This document shows, piece by piece, positions 9,500-19,288 of a DNA stretch of 64,000 nucleotides. The translations under genes and the position numbers were made by a program. This DNA comes from Rhodoferax bucti (lineage in GTDB: Bacteria; Pseudomonadota; Gammaproteobacteria; Burkholderiales; Burkholderiaceae_C). The notes under the pieces are model-generated. The model made no database searches. It saw only the letters and a list, made by a program, of their open reading frames with translations, and was not told the origin of the DNA. Numbering within the stretch: position 1 is the first letter of the stretch; the number at the start of each line of letters is the position of its first letter. The stretch spans positions 111,750 through 175,749 of the forward strand of contig NZ_VAHD01000006.1 in assembly GCF_005876985.1 (NCBI RefSeq), read 5' to 3'.

Positions 9500-9987
9500 G
9501 CGCGCTGCACACCGTAACTGCCAGCCGCTTCACCCTGGAGCGCACGCCTTTCGGCAAGCTGGTGCTCACCAATGCATCCGGTGAGCGCTTTGAGGGCGTG
9601 GTGCCCGTGCGCGCCTTCCCGATTCAGTCGCCGGAAGACGGTATTTCGCTGGTCAGCACCGATGGTAAGGAGGTCGCCTGGGTGGACCTGCTGGCCGATG
9701 TGTCCCAGCCCGCCCAGGACCTGATCCGCGCGGAACTCGCCACCCGTGAATTCATGCCGGTGATTGAACGCATCGTGTCCGTCACCAGCTACTCCACACC
9801 CTGCACCTGGACGGTAGAAACTGACCGGGGTACCACCGAGTTTGTGCTGCGCGGTGATGAGGACATCCGACGCATCGGCAAAGACAACGCCTTGCTGATT
9901 GCAGACGCCCACGGCATTCAATATTTGGTGCGCGACCAGTTTGCGATGGACGCCCACAGCAAGCGGGTACTGGACCGCTTCTTGTAA
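9496..9987 (+). CDS. DUF1854 family protein, cyanophycin-associated
   Basis: 163-residue cytosolic protein of the DUF1854 family, with no signal peptide or membrane segment. Its start overlaps the stop of the ABC exporter gene (ATGA), implying translational coupling and probably a physical or functional partnership. The family is of unknown biochemistry; it is repeatedly found with the ABC gene beside cyanophycin synthetases. The sequence has a beta-rich N-terminal half and the conserved-looking C-terminal stretch IQYLVRDQFAMDAHSKRVLDR. It is followed at once by a strong terminator. Confidence 0.85.
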   Translation: MSALHTVTASRFTLERTPFGKLVLTNASGERFEGVVPVRAFPIQSPEDGISLVSTDGKEVAWVDLLADVSQPAQDLIRAELATREFMPVIERIVSVTSYSTPCTWTVETDRGTTEFVLRGDEDIRRIGKDNALLIADAHGIQYLVRDQFAMDAHSKRVLDRFL

Positions 9988-9990
9988 ATA

Positions 9991-10014
9991 AAAAGGCACC
10001 CGAGGGTGCCTTTT
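9991..10014 (+). terminator. Rho-independent terminator after the ABC/DUF1854 operon
   Basis: Perfect inverted repeat AAAAGGCACCC / GGGTGCCTTTT separated by two bases, starting 4 bases after the DUF1854 stop codon. The A and T flanks let it act in both directions; the opposite-strand gene ends at 10034. Confidence 0.88.
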
Positions 10015-10033
10015 CTCATGAGGTCTGGGGTAC

Positions 10034-10594
10034 TCAGGCTTTGATGGTGAAGCCCGACAGGTGTTGCGCGAGGTGCATGGCGTGCGCCTGCTCATATTGG
10101 GGTTTGGTCAGTGCGCCATAGGCGAAATGAGGCTTGAGCTCTCCACTCCACTGCGAAAAGGCTGCAATGGTTTTCTGCAAGCGTTCCACTGCCGCTGCAG
10201 CAGGCGTGTCACTTGCCAGCACCGGTGCGCCGGGAATGGGTTCCGCCAGGTTGTGGCTCATCTTGCCGCGCCAGCTGAACACGCTGAATGCGGCAGCACC
10301 CACGGTTTTCTGAAACAGGGCCGATTTGGGCTTGGGAAACCCGCTCATGGAAAACTCAATGCTTTGGGCGCAATGCTCCAGCGTTTGGCTCCAGCTGAAC
10401 ACAGCGGCGCTGTCCAGGGCCGGCGCCTGTGCAAGCCGCATGATTTCTTCGTGCGCTGCGGCCAATGTGCTGAATTGCAGCCCCCGGTCCTGCCCTGCGA
10501 CACAAGCCGTCAGCATGCCGCCCGCAGCCCCTACGGCGAAGGTGGCGCCCCGGGTAAGGCAGGCGCGGCGTTCAGGGTTGAATTCGGTGGTCAT
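10034..10594 (-). CDS. DUF1569 family putative lipoprotein
   Basis: 186-residue protein with a twin-arginine-like start (Arg 9-10), a hydrophobic segment and a lipobox LTAC with Cys at 31, so it is predicted to be exported and lipidated. The mature part matches the DUF1569 (DinB-like four-helix) family; His residues such as those in the C-terminal EQAHAMHLAQH segment are candidate metal ligands. No enzymatic role is established. It lies 15 bases downstream of panC on the same strand, but a functional link to pantothenate synthesis is not evident. Confidence 0.75.
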   Translation of the reverse strand: MTTEFNPERRACLTRGATFAVGAAGGMLTACVAGQDRGLQFSTLAAAHEEIMRLAQAPALDSAAVFSWSQTLEHCAQSIEFSMSGFPKPKSALFQKTVGAAAFSVFSWRGKMSHNLAEPIPGAPVLASDTPAAAAVERLQKTIAAFSQWSGELKPHFAYGALTKPQYEQAHAMHLAQHLSGFTIKA

Positions 10595-10609
10595 GCTCGT
10601 TGCAACGCC

Positions 10610-11434
10610 TCAGATTTCCATGTTGTCGATCAAGCGGGTGCTGCCCAAGCGGGCGGCGGCCAACACCACTTTGGTATCTCCCGTCTGCGGCGTTTGCAAG
10701 TCGGCTTGGCGGCGCACGGCAACATAGTCGGGCAACCAGCCTGCGGCGCGCAGGGCTTGCATGCCGTCTTGCTCCAGGCGTGCGAGATCAGTTTCGCCCT
10801 GGCGTACGGCATCCACGATGTGGCGCAAGGTGCGCGATAGCAGCAAGGCTTCCTCGCGTTGTGCCGGGGTCAGGTAACCGTTGCGGCTGGAGAGCGCCAA
10901 GCCGGCCTCGTTGCGCTGGGTTTCACCACCCACCACATCAATCGGCAGGGCGAACTGTTTCACCATGTTGCGGATCACCATCAGCTGCTGGTAGTCCTTT
11001 TTGCCAAAGAGGGCCGTGCGCGCTTGCGTAACCGCCAACAGTTTCATGACCACCGTACACACCCCGATGAAAAAACCAGGACGGAAGTGACCTTCCAGAA
11101 TGTCGGCCAGCTCGGTGGGCGGGTGGACCTTGAAGGTTTGCGCCTGCGGATACAGCTCGGATTCTTTGGGGGCAAACACGATGTCGCACCCAGCAGCCTC
11201 CAGATGCTCGCAATCGGCTTCCAGCGTGCGGGGGTAGGTGTCGAAATCTTCGTGCGGTGCGAACTGCAGGCGGTTCACAAAGATGGTGGAAATCGTCACA
11301 TCCCCCAGCGGTTTGGCCTGACGCACCAGCGCCAGGTGACCCGCATGCAAATTGCCCATGGTGGGCACGACGGCAGGGTGACGGTACTGGCCAAGCGCCT
11401 CGCGCAGCTCAGAAATGGTGTGAATCAGTTGCAT
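10610..11434 (-). CDS. panC: Pantothenate synthetase (pantoate-beta-alanine ligase)
   Basis: Cytosolic ATP-dependent ligase joining pantoate and beta-alanine in coenzyme A synthesis. The 274-residue protein has the nucleotidyltransferase motif PTMGNLHAGH (His 30 and His 33), the pantoate/ATP region FFIGVCTVVMKLL and GKKDYQQLMVIRNMV, and SSRNGYL, all typical of PanC. It is downstream of panB on the same strand, separated by about 110 bases that contain a repeat element. Confidence 0.96.
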   Translation of the reverse strand: MQLIHTISELREALGQYRHPAVVPTMGNLHAGHLALVRQAKPLGDVTISTIFVNRLQFAPHEDFDTYPRTLEADCEHLEAAGCDIVFAPKESELYPQAQTFKVHPPTELADILEGHFRPGFFIGVCTVVMKLLAVTQARTALFGKKDYQQLMVIRNMVKQFALPIDVVGGETQRNEAGLALSSRNGYLTPAQREEALLLSRTLRHIVDAVRQGETDLARLEQDGMQALRAAGWLPDYVAVRRQADLQTPQTGDTKVVLAAARLGSTRLIDNMEI

Positions 11435-11494
11435 AGATAAACCGAAGGGAAGTTACGACCAGGGACACCGCAGAACCGGCTTGGCCGGGCTGCT

Positions 11495-11540
11495 GGTGTC
11501 GCCCCCTTGAGGGGGAAGCGCCGCAGGCGATTCAGGGGTG
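11495..11540. repeat. GC-rich hairpin repeat between panB and panC
   Basis: Holds CCCCCTTGAGGGGG (11502-11515) followed by AAGCGCCGCAGGCG. This sequence type is a common intergenic repeat in Burkholderiales (from general knowledge; a genome search would confirm). It lies in the panB-panC spacer and could form a hairpin. Confidence 0.5.
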
Positions 11541-11548
11541 TTCAACGG

Positions 11549-12451
11549 TCACCACGCGTGGATGGCGTCGTCCGGGAAACTGCCGTTTTTGACGGCGGCT
11601 ACATAGGCCTCCATGGCGCCCCGGATGCTGGTGGCCTCCAGCATGAAGTTGCGCACAAACTTCGGGTTCTTGCCCAGGTTCACGCCCAGCATGTCGTGCA
11701 ACACCAGCACTTGGCCGGCCGTGCCTTTACCGGCACCAATGCCGATGGTGGCGCAGTGTGGCAGCTCGCGGGTCAACTCGGCGGACAAGGGGGCTGGCAC
11801 CATTTCCAGCACCACCATGGAGGCGCCGGCGTCTTGCAACTCCAGCGCATGCTTTTTCATGACATCCGCCGCGGCGTCACCACGGCCCTGCACGCGGTAG
11901 CCGCCGAGGGCGTGTACGGTTTGCGGCGTCAAGCCCAGATGGGCGCACACCGGGATGCCGCGCTGCACCAAGAATTGCACCACCTCGGTGGTCCAGCCGC
12001 CGCCTTCGAGCTTCACCATGTGGGCGCCGGCTTGCATGATCACGCTGGCACTGCGGATGGCCTGTTCTTTGGACTCCTGGTAGCTGCCGAAGGGCAGGTC
12101 ACCAATCAGCCAGGCCGTGCCTTGCGCACGGCGCAGGCCCCGCGCCACGCTTTCGGTGTGGTAGGCCATGTCTTCCAGCGTCACACCCACGGTGCTGTGG
12201 CGGCCCTGGCAGACCATGCCCAGCGAGTCGCCCACCAGAATGCATTCCACGCCGGCCGCGTCCGCCACGGCCGCAAAGGTCGCGTCGTAGGCCGTGAGCA
12301 TGGTGATTTTTTCACCCCGGGTATGCATCTCCTGGATGCGGGGCAGGCTGATGGGCTTGCGGGTGGACGGCGCAGACGCCGGGGGCAGCGTGCCGTAGGG
12401 AGTCGCGTTGGTTGCGCTGGAGGCTTGTTCACCGGTCGGGTTCAGGGCCAT
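11549..12451 (-). CDS. panB: 3-methyl-2-oxobutanoate hydroxymethyltransferase
   Basis: First committed enzyme of pantothenate synthesis, adding a hydroxymethyl group from methylene-tetrahydrofolate to ketoisovalerate. The 300-residue product has the family signatures [10 protein letters not shown], the Mg-binding [11 protein letters not shown] stretch, AHLGLTPQ and the C-terminal [14 protein letters not shown] 12451 is preferred over an upstream TTG because GGAG sits 6 bases before it. The N-terminal 35 residues are a low-complexity Ala/Thr/Pro extension relative to shorter PanB proteins. Confidence 0.95.
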   Translation of the reverse strand: MALNPTGEQASSATNATPYGTLPPASAPSTRKPISLPRIQEMHTRGEKITMLTAYDATFAAVADAAGVECILVGDSLGMVCQGRHSTVGVTLEDMAYHTESVARGLRRAQGTAWLIGDLPFGSYQESKEQAIRSASVIMQAGAHMVKLEGGGWTTEVVQFLVQRGIPVCAHLGLTPQTVHALGGYRVQGRGDAAADVMKKHALELQDAGASMVVLEMVPAPLSAELTRELPHCATIGIGAGKGTAGQVLVLHDMLGVNLGKNPKFVRNFMLEATSIRGAMEAYVAAVKNGSFPDDAIHAW

Positions 12452-12555
12452 GGAGGACTCCAAAAATCGGGATTACAAATCGGGCATGCCAAGGGTTTGG
12501 CGAAAGTGGGGCGAATACTAACCGCAGTTGGCCACCCGTATTTAGAGCGCGCGGT

Positions 12556-13404
12556 TCAGGCCGTGGAATACGCCAGGCGCACATAAATCGGCGCAAAGGC
12601 CTCGGCCTGGGTGATTTCGATCAGGGTTTCCTTGGCGAGCTCAAGCAACGCAATAAAGGTCACGACCAGCACGGGAACGCCCTGGGTGGTGTCAAACAGG
12701 TTTTCAAACCCCACAAAGCGCTGACCCTGCAGCTTTTTGAGCACGATGCTCATGTGCTCGCGCACCGAGAGCTCTTCGCGGCTGATTTTGTGGTGCTGCA
12801 CCAGCTTGGCCCGCTTGAGAATGTCGCGCCAGGCGGTTTGCAGCTCGTCCACCGATACATCGGGGAAACGGGGCTTGAGGCTTTGCTCGATGTAGACGTT
12901 GGCCTTCAGGAAGTCGCGGCCGTACTGGGGAATGGCGTTCAGCCGCGCGGCGGCCAGCTTCATCTGCTCGTATTCCAGCAGGCGGCGCACCAGCTCGGCC
13001 CGGGGGTCTTCGGCTTCTTCGCCCTCGGCCGTCTTTTTGGGGGGCAGCAGCATGCGCGATTTGATCTCGATCAGCATGGCCGCCATCAGCAAGTACTCGG
13101 CGGCCAGCTCCAGATTGCGCTTGCGGATCTGCTCCACGTACACTAAGTACTGCTTGGTCACGCTCAACATCGGGATGTCGAGAATGTTGAAGTTCTGCTT
13201 GCGGATCAGGTAGAGCAGCAAGTCCAGAGGGCCTTCAAACGCCTCCAGAAACACCTCCAGCGCATCGGGCGGGATATAGAGGTCTTGCGGCATGGCGAAC
13301 AGGGGTTCGCCATACAGGCGCGCAAGAGCCACCTGGTCCACCACGTCAGGCATCTGCCCGAGTTCGGCGACTCCGGGGGCAACGCCTTCGGTGCTGGAAG
13401 TCAT
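12556..13404 (-). CDS. scpA: Segregation and condensation protein A
   Basis: Kleisin subunit of the bacterial Smc-ScpAB condensin. The 282-residue protein shows the ScpA N-terminal core (FEGPLDLLLYLIRKQNFNI), the segment KSRMLLPP in the helical domain, and a C-terminal winged-helix region (VTFIALLELAKETLIEITQ). The acidic spacer AEGEEAEDPRAELV is usual for the family. It lies downstream of the DUF3460 gene on the same strand. scpB is not in the window. Confidence 0.93.
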   Translation of the reverse strand: MTSSTEGVAPGVAELGQMPDVVDQVALARLYGEPLFAMPQDLYIPPDALEVFLEAFEGPLDLLLYLIRKQNFNILDIPMLSVTKQYLVYVEQIRKRNLELAAEYLLMAAMLIEIKSRMLLPPKKTAEGEEAEDPRAELVRRLLEYEQMKLAAARLNAIPQYGRDFLKANVYIEQSLKPRFPDVSVDELQTAWRDILKRAKLVQHHKISREELSVREHMSIVLKKLQGQRFVGFENLFDTTQGVPVLVVTFIALLELAKETLIEITQAEAFAPIYVRLAYSTA

Positions 13405-13407
13405 GGT

Positions 13408-13463
13408 GCTATGAAATCAGGAGCTGCTCGCGCACATTTGGCGAGCGCTAGAGCCTGATTTAA
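13408..13463. repeat. Dispersed palindromic repeat upstream of scpA
   Basis: Carries the half-sites GAGCTGCTCGCGC and GAGCGCTAGAGCC in opposite orientation, flanked by AATCAG and CTGATT, so it can fold into a hairpin. It fills most of the DUF3460-scpA spacer. Confidence 0.7.
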
Positions 13464-13466
13464 TGC

Positions 13467-13673
13467 TTAATCGTGCTTGGTCTGGTAGACGTAGGGTTTC
13501 TGTGCGACTTGGGCACTGCGAAAGCCCTTCCAGGCCATGCGGTCCACCACTTTGTCCCACAGCAGGGCGCGGCCCTTGCGCTGTTCGGCTTCCAGTGTGG
13601 GCTTGGTGACCTTGAGCTGGTCGATGAACTGGGTGGCGTCAGAGCGGTAGTCGGGGCGGCGGAAAATGTTCAT
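13467..13673 (-). CDS. DUF3460 family small protein
   Basis: 68-residue basic cytosolic protein of the DUF3460 family, a betaproteobacterial family of unknown function. The sequence from MNIFRRPDYRSDATQF through LWDKVVDR and YVYQTKHD is characteristic. It precedes scpA on the same strand, a frequent arrangement in Burkholderiales. No catalytic motif or membrane segment is visible. Confidence 0.85.
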   Translation of the reverse strand: MNIFRRPDYRSDATQFIDQLKVTKPTLEAEQRKGRALLWDKVVDRMAWKGFRSAQVAQKPYVYQTKHD

Positions 13674-13697
13674 GGGAATGTCCTTGTTTGCGGCATT

Positions 13698-14720
13698 TTA
13701 GTGGGTACTCACCTGGTCCGCGTGCGGATGGGGTGCCAGCGGCTGGGGCAGGGTGCGCTCGGGAGCGTCGCGCTCCACCACCAAGGTGTGGGCGAATTCG
13801 CCGTTGGCGAGCCCGGCTGCGTGGGCTTTGCGCCGTTTTTGGAGCCCCCACCACGCGGCCCCGCCCAAAGCGGTCGCCACCAGGCCGGCCAGCAGGGCGT
13901 ATCGAGAGAGCCACCCCGTCAGGCGGGCCCAGCCGCCCTGTTGTTTGGCGGCGGCCGCGCCGATGACCAAGCCGGTCAGGCCATGGTCCGCCACCCGGTC
14001 AATCGTGGGGTTGAAGTCGGTGTAGCGCTTGCCAGGGGCAAATTGCAAGGCCTGGAGCAGGGCGTGTGCGTTGGGGCGGTAGTTGGGTAAAGCCTGGAGT
14101 GTGGTGACCAGGCCCAGGCTGAAATAGCCTTCGCGGCCCAGCACAAAGGTGTTGTAGTTCGCATCGTGCGGCTCAGTGGCGGGGGCGCCCCGGTCTTTGG
14201 ACGATGTGGCCCACACCACATGGTGGTTGGCCGCGTCATAGCGGGGGGGCTGGACCCAGCCCAGGAGCTCGGTGGCCGGCAGGCCCTGCTTGACCCGTGC
14301 GGCATTGGCTGCACCGGTGCTGTCTTTGTAGCGGCTCAGCAGCTCTTTGGCATCCCAATCCGCAGCGTCTGCGTCCCGCAGGTAACCCACGGGTTCAAAG
14401 CGAATGGTCATGAACCAGGGGGCTTCGTTGTCTGGAAACACCAGGCCTTGCAGATGGGCGTCCTGGCCGGGGTTGCCCATGGCGGCCAGCACCTGGGCGG
14501 CATGGGGCTGGGGAATGTAGACATGGCCCGCCGGCAAGGCCAGCTGGGCTTGCAGGGTGTCGCGTACGGTCAGGGGGATGGCTGCCGGGCCGGCAATCGA
14601 CGCCGCCTTGGCCTCTGCCCAGATGCGGTCAGTTTCCTCTTTGCTGAGGGTCTGCGCGCTGCCCAGTGCATGCCAAAAGCTGATGCACAGCAACAATATC
14701 TTCCATAAACCGTGTTTCAT
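13698..14720 (-). CDS. DUF2167 family exported, C-terminally membrane-anchored protein
   Basis: 340-residue protein with a signal peptide (MKHGLWKILLLCISFWHALGSA, about 22 residues), a large periplasmic DUF2167 domain (about 40-270) and one C-terminal transmembrane helix (YALLAGLVATALGGAAWW) followed by a basic tail. This is the family layout; the function is unknown. Family landmarks include PWFMTIRFEPVGYLRD and ADHGLTGLVIGAAAA. It is upstream of DUF3460 on the same strand and divergent from nadC. Confidence 0.82.
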   Translation of the reverse strand: MKHGLWKILLLCISFWHALGSAQTLSKEETDRIWAEAKAASIAGPAAIPLTVRDTLQAQLALPAGHVYIPQPHAAQVLAAMGNPGQDAHLQGLVFPDNEAPWFMTIRFEPVGYLRDADAADWDAKELLSRYKDSTGAANAARVKQGLPATELLGWVQPPRYDAANHHVVWATSSKDRGAPATEPHDANYNTFVLGREGYFSLGLVTTLQALPNYRPNAHALLQALQFAPGKRYTDFNPTIDRVADHGLTGLVIGAAAAKQQGGWARLTGWLSRYALLAGLVATALGGAAWWGLQKRRKAHAAGLANGEFAHTLVVERDAPERTLPQPLAPHPHADQVSTH

Positions 14721-14814
14721 GGGTGCCCCAGGCTGCCAGTAACCAAACGACTTTCATTCTGGCATAGCCCGGGGGGGCCGACCCGCGCGTGGCGGGCGGG
14801 TTATCCTCGACGGT

Positions 14815-15684
14815 ATGAGCACTTTTGACTTCTCTTTGGCCGACATCGCTGCCCTGGCGCAAGCCGATGTGGCGCGCGCTTTGTCGGAAGACGTGGGCGC
14901 TGGCGACCTGACCGCCTCCTTGATCGACCCCACCCGCCGCGCCCGTGCGCGGGTGCTGGCCCGTGAGTCCGCCATCATTTGTGGCGAGCCATGGGCCACT
15001 GCCGCCGTGAGGGCCATGGACCCCTCGGCCGCCATCATCTGGCATGTGCGCGAAGGCCAACGCTGCGCGCCCGACCAGGTGGTGTTGGAAATTGAGGGCA
15101 ATGCCCAGGCCCTGTTGACCGCCGAGCGCACCGCACTCAACTTTTTGCAGCTGCTGAGCGCAGTCGCCACCAAAACAGCCACCTTTGTGGATGCTGTGAA
15201 CGAAGTGCCCGGCAACCGCGCCGCCATTGTGGACACTCGCAAGACCATCCCCGGCCTGCGCTTGGCGCAGAAATATGCCGTCAAGACCGGTGGCGGCACC
15301 AACCACCGTATCGGCCTGCACGACGCGGTGTTGATCAAAGAAAACCATATTGCTGCCGCCGGCGGCTTGACTGCCGCCCTGCAGCGCGCCACCCAGTTTG
15401 CCGCTACCGCCAAGTTCATTGAGGTGGAGGTGGAAACGCTGGACCAGTTGCGGGAGGCACTGGACTGCGGTGCCAAGATGGTGCTGCTGGACAACATGAC
15501 CTTGGCCCATCTGGTGCAGGCGGAGGCCATCAACGCCGGCCGTGCGATTCTGGAAGTGTCCGGCGGCGTGAACCTGGACACGGTGCGCGCGATTGCGGCC
15601 ACCGGTGTGGACCGTATTTCCATCGGTGCCCTGACCAAAGACGTGAAGGCCACCGACTTCTCCATGCGATTTGAGGATCTGTGA
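14815..15684 (+). CDS. nadC: Nicotinate-nucleotide pyrophosphorylase (carboxylating)
   Basis: Quinolinate phosphoribosyltransferase, the step of de novo NAD synthesis that makes nicotinate mononucleotide. The 289-residue product contains [10 protein letters not shown], the conserved [10 protein letters not shown] segment, [20 protein letters not shown] and the phosphate-binding C-terminal loop VSGGV. It overlaps nadA at the stop codon (TGATG), so the two are co-translated. Confidence 0.96.
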   Translation: MSTFDFSLADIAALAQADVARALSEDVGAGDLTASLIDPTRRARARVLARESAIICGEPWATAAVRAMDPSAAIIWHVREGQRCAPDQVVLEIEGNAQALLTAERTALNFLQLLSAVATKTATFVDAVNEVPGNRAAIVDTRKTIPGLRLAQKYAVKTGGGTNHRIGLHDAVLIKENHIAAAGGLTAALQRATQFAATAKFIEVEVETLDQLREALDCGAKMVLLDNMTLAHLVQAEAINAGRAILEVSGGVNLDTVRAIAATGVDRISIGALTKDVKATDFSMRFEDL

Positions 15685-16787
15685 TGAGCGCCACCGATGT
15701 GATTGATGTGGAATACGAGCAGCCCGCCTGCAGCACCAAACACGCCTGGGCGCGCGTGCCCGTGGAGCCCACGCCCAGCCAGCGCGTGGCGCTCAAAGAC
15801 AAGATCAAGCGCCTGCTGAAAGAGAAAAATGCGGTCATGGTGTCGCACTACTACGTGCACCCCGACTTGCAGGATTTGGCTGAAGAAACCGGTGGCCTGG
15901 TGAGCGATTCGCTGGAGATGGCCCGCTTCGGCCGCGACCACAGCGCGCAGACGCTGGTGGTCTCGGGCGTGAAGTTCATGGGGGAGACCAGCAAGATTTT
16001 GTCGCCCCACAAGACCGTGCTCATGCCCGACCTGGATGCGACCTGTTCGCTGGATTTGGGCTGCCCGATTGACGAATTTAGTGCCTTTTGCGACCAGCAC
16101 CCGGACCGCACCGTGGTGGTCTACGCCAACACCAGCGCTGCCGTCAAAGCGCGTGCCGACTGGTTGGTGACCAGCAGCTGCGCGCTGGACATCGTGAAGG
16201 CGCTCAAGGACAAGGGCCAGAAGATTTTGTGGGCGCCTGACAAGCACCTGGGCGGCTACATCCAGCGTGAAACCGGCGCCGACATGGTGTTCTGGGAAGG
16301 CGCCTGCATCGTGCACGACGAGTTCAAGGCCTTTGAGCTGGAGGCGCTGATTAAAGAGCACCCGAAGGCCAAAGTGCTGGTGCACCCCGAGTCGCCCAAA
16401 GACGTGGTGGCCCTGGCGCATGCCGTGGGCTCGACGAGCGCCATCCTCAAGGCCGCGCAGACCTTGGATGCTGACACCTTCATCGTCGCCACCGACAACG
16501 GCATGCTGCACAAGCTGCGCACGCTCAACCCCGGCAAGACCTTCATTGAAGCGCCTACCGCCGGCAACAGCGCTACCTGCAAGAGCTGCGCCCACTGCCC
16601 CTGGATGGCCATGAATGGCCTGGCCGGCGTGGCCCACGTGCTGGAGCACGGCCTGAACGCCATCGAGGTCAACCCTGCCCTCATCGACCGCGCCCGCCTG
16701 CCGATCGACCGCATGCTCGCCTTCACCGCCGCCCTCAAAAACGGGCAGCCGTTGGGCGGCTTGATTCCGAACATCGGCGCGGCCTGA
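15684..16787 (+). CDS. nadA: Quinolinate synthase A
   Basis: 4Fe-4S enzyme that condenses iminoaspartate with dihydroxyacetone phosphate to quinolinate. The 367-residue protein has the duplicated three-domain NadA layout with [17 protein letters not shown], the first cluster Cys in [11 protein letters not shown], the second in the central [11 protein letters not shown] stretch and the C-terminal [10 protein letters not shown] motif. ATG 15684 overlaps the nadC stop; a GTG one codon earlier is the alternative. With nadC here and nadB at 24.4 kb, the window encodes the entire aspartate-to-NaMN branch. Confidence 0.95.
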   Translation: MSATDVIDVEYEQPACSTKHAWARVPVEPTPSQRVALKDKIKRLLKEKNAVMVSHYYVHPDLQDLAEETGGLVSDSLEMARFGRDHSAQTLVVSGVKFMGETSKILSPHKTVLMPDLDATCSLDLGCPIDEFSAFCDQHPDRTVVVYANTSAAVKARADWLVTSSCALDIVKALKDKGQKILWAPDKHLGGYIQRETGADMVFWEGACIVHDEFKAFELEALIKEHPKAKVLVHPESPKDVVALAHAVGSTSAILKAAQTLDADTFIVATDNGMLHKLRTLNPGKTFIEAPTAGNSATCKSCAHCPWMAMNGLAGVAHVLEHGLNAIEVNPALIDRARLPIDRMLAFTAALKNGQPLGGLIPNIGAA

Positions 16788-16857
16788 GTCGCGCGCGGGG
16801 TGGCTGACGGCAGAGTCATCAAACCGTCACACCGCAGTCATTCAATAGGGTTTTCCC

Positions 16858-16875
16858 GCCCCCTGCGGGGCTTTA
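16858..16875 (+). terminator. Short hairpin after nadA
   Basis: GCCCC / GGGGC stem with a CTGC loop followed by TTTAT. Weak and only 15 bases before the next start codon, so it could instead influence translation of the chemoreceptor. Confidence 0.35.
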
Positions 16876-16890
16876 TCCCTAGAGGTTGTC

Positions 16891-18477
16891 ATGCGTGTGT
16901 CCACCCGCTTGTTTGTGTTGGTTGCCAGTCTGGCGGCGCTGTTGTTGTTGATCGGAGGGCTGGGGGTCGTGGGGGCCCGGCAGTCCAACGAAGCATTGCG
17001 TTCGGTGTACGAGCAGCGCACGGTGCCCGCCGTGCAACTCGGGCTGATCGATGCGCTCACCTTCAGCAGCCGCATGCATGTCGCACAGGCGTTGGCCAAC
17101 CCCTTGCCGGACGTGATTGCGTTCAGCGTCAAAGAGATCGCCTCCAACCAAAAACTGATTGCCGACACCTGGGCCCAGTACCGCCAGCAAGTGCTGGATG
17201 GCGAGGCCGAGTTGCTGGCCGCAGAGTGGGAAAAATCGCGCAAGGCCTATGACGAACAAGGTCTGCAACCCGCGGTGAAAGCGCTGCTGGACAACGACAT
17301 CACCACCGCCCAAGCCGCCATGGTGGAGAAGATGACGCCTTTGTCAGAGCCGGTGAACCGCAACATCCAGGCTTTGCAGCAGATCCAAATCCAAGGCGCC
17401 AAAACCGAATACGAGGCCGCGGGGAGTCGCTATCTTCAGTTGTGGTGGGTGAGTGTGGTGTTGATCGGGGTGGGCCTGGTGTTTGCCATGGCTTTTGGCT
17501 TGCGCACGGTGCGCAGCATCACGCGGCAACTGGGGGGAGAACCTGCCCAGGCCCATGCGGTGGCGCAGCGTTTGAGCGAGGGTGATTTCAGTGCCGCCCT
17601 GGATGCCTCCGTGCTTCCCCACAGCCTGCTGGCCCAGCTCGGCCGGATGCAGCACAGCCTCAGCGAGGTTGTGGCGCGTGTGCGGCAGTCATCCGAAGCC
17701 GTGGCGGGGGCGAGTGTGGAAATCGCCTCGGGCAACCACGATCTTTCCAGCCGCACGGAGCAGCAGGCGGGCGCCATTCAGCAAACATCGGCCTCCATGG
17801 AGGCGCTGGGCGATACCGTGCGGGTGAATGCGCAGCGCGCTGCGCGGGCCGATGCACTGGCGCGCACGGCGTCCGATGCTGCGAGCCAGGGCGGGGAGGT
17901 GGTGGCCGATGTGGTGAGCACCATGCAAGAGATCAACGAGAGCTCGCGCCGCATTGTGGACATCATCAGCGTGATCGATGGCATTGCGTTCCAGACCAAT
18001 ATCCTGGCCCTGAATGCCGCCGTGGAGGCTGCCCGTGCGGGTGAGCAGGGGCGGGGGTTTGCCGTGGTGGCGTCCGAGGTGCGCTCGCTGGCCGGGCGCT
18101 CGGCGCAGGCAGCCAAAGAGGTCAAAGCCCTGATCGATGCCAGCCTGGAGCGGGTCGAGCGCGGCAATGTGCTGGTGGCCAAGGCGGGGCAGTCGATGTC
18201 GCAGGTGGTGGGCTCTATCCGCCATGTGACCGAGATCATGGGCGAGATCAGCAGTGCCAGCGAGGCGCAAAGTACGGGTGTGCAGCAAGTGGGCCAGGCC
18301 ATCGTGCTGATTGACCAGACCACCCAACAAAACGCCGCCATGGTGGAAGAAATGGCTGCCGCCGCCAGCGGCTTGCGCCACGAGGCGCAGCAGCTGGTGG
18401 AGTCGGTGGCTTTTTTCCAGCTGGGGCGCCACAGCACAGGTTTGCCGGCACCCGGCGGAGTGCTCGCTCTGCGCTGA
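16891..18477 (+). CDS. Methyl-accepting chemotaxis protein (4HB-type sensor)
   Basis: Inner-membrane chemoreceptor, 528 residues. It has a first membrane helix (about 9-30), a periplasmic four-helix-bundle-type sensor (about 31-185), a second membrane helix ([20 protein letters not shown]), a HAMP region and a cytoplasmic signalling domain with the highly conserved hairpin tip ([34 protein letters not shown]). No C-terminal CheR-tether pentapeptide is seen. The ligand is unknown. It lies downstream of nadA but is probably a separate unit. One of three chemoreceptors in the window. Confidence 0.92.
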   Translation: MRVSTRLFVLVASLAALLLLIGGLGVVGARQSNEALRSVYEQRTVPAVQLGLIDALTFSSRMHVAQALANPLPDVIAFSVKEIASNQKLIADTWAQYRQQVLDGEAELLAAEWEKSRKAYDEQGLQPAVKALLDNDITTAQAAMVEKMTPLSEPVNRNIQALQQIQIQGAKTEYEAAGSRYLQLWWVSVVLIGVGLVFAMAFGLRTVRSITRQLGGEPAQAHAVAQRLSEGDFSAALDASVLPHSLLAQLGRMQHSLSEVVARVRQSSEAVAGASVEIASGNHDLSSRTEQQAGAIQQTSASMEALGDTVRVNAQRAARADALARTASDAASQGGEVVADVVSTMQEINESSRRIVDIISVIDGIAFQTNILALNAAVEAARAGEQGRGFAVVASEVRSLAGRSAQAAKEVKALIDASLERVERGNVLVAKAGQSMSQVVGSIRHVTEIMGEISSASEAQSTGVQQVGQAIVLIDQTTQQNAAMVEEMAAAASGLRHEAQQLVESVAFFQLGRHSTGLPAPGGVLALR

Positions 18478-18525
18478 ACATTGCGCTGCCTGCCGGGTGA
18501 AGGCGGCAGGGTGAGGCATGAATGC

Positions 18526-18571
18526 GGCAGCTAGCGCTCGTAGAATATGCGCGAGCAGCTATCAAAAACAG
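18526..18571. repeat. Dispersed palindromic repeat upstream of the GST gene
   Basis: Half-sites CAGCTAGCGCT and GCGCGAGCAGCTATCAAAA. It lies between the chemoreceptor and GST genes and ends 19 bases before the GST start codon. Confidence 0.75.
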
Positions 18572-18589
18572 AGCATTCAGGAGTTTGCA

Positions 18590-19288
18590 ATGCACGATGT
18601 GTCCGCCTTTCCCGTCACTGCCAAGTGGCCTGCACAGCACCCGGAGCGCTTGCAGCTCTATTCCTTGGCCACGCCCAATGGCGTGAAAGTGAGCATCGCC
18701 CTCGAAGAGCTGGGCCTGCCCTACGAGGCCCACAAGGTGAGCTTTGAGACGAACGACCAGACCACGCCCGAGTTCCTGTCGCTCAACCCGAACAACAAAA
18801 TTCCCGCCATCCTCGACCCGCAGGGCCCCGGCGGCGCGCCGCTGGCGCTGTTTGAGTCCGGCGCCATCCTGATTTATCTGGCCGAAAAAACCGGCAAGCT
18901 GTTGCCCAGCGACCCGGCGGCACGGTACCAAGCCATCCAATGGCTGATGTGGCAAATGGGCGGCGTGGGGCCCATGTTCGGGCAGCTTGGTTTCTTCCAT
19001 AAATTTGCCGGCAAAGACTTTGACGACAAGCGCCCGCGTGACCGCTACGTGGCAGAGAGCCGCCGCCTCTTGGGCGTGCTCAACCGCCATCTCGCCGGCC
19101 GGCAGTGGATCATGGGCGACGACTACACCGTGGCAGACATTGCCGTCTTCCCCTGGGTGCGCAATCTGGTGGGCTTTTACGGCGCGGGTGACCTGGTGGG
19201 CTTTGCCGATTTTCCCGAGGTCGCGCGCGTGCTGGCTGCCTTTGTGGCGCGCCCCGCCGTCGTGCGGGGGCTGGCGGTGCCGGCATGA
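18590..19288 (+). CDS. Glutathione S-transferase, YfcG/YghU-like
   Basis: 232-residue cytosolic GST-fold protein. The thioredoxin-like N-terminal domain (about 15-100) has the YfcG/YghU pattern ATPNGVKVSIALEELGLPYE, with Thr/Asn instead of a catalytic Ser or Tyr, and LNPNNKIPAI; the helical C-terminal domain contains WIMGDDYTVADIAVFPW. Relatives act as glutathione-dependent disulfide-bond reductases; activity here is inferred. ATG 18590 is preferred (CAGGAG 7 bases upstream); an earlier in-frame ATG lies to the left of the dispersed repeat. The stop overlaps the start of a receiver-domain gene (ATGA). Confidence 0.9.
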   Translation: MHDVSAFPVTAKWPAQHPERLQLYSLATPNGVKVSIALEELGLPYEAHKVSFETNDQTTPEFLSLNPNNKIPAILDPQGPGGAPLALFESGAILIYLAEKTGKLLPSDPAARYQAIQWLMWQMGGVGPMFGQLGFFHKFAGKDFDDKRPRDRYVAESRRLLGVLNRHLAGRQWIMGDDYTVADIAVFPWVRNLVGFYGAGDLVGFADFPEVARVLAAFVARPAVVRGLAVPA

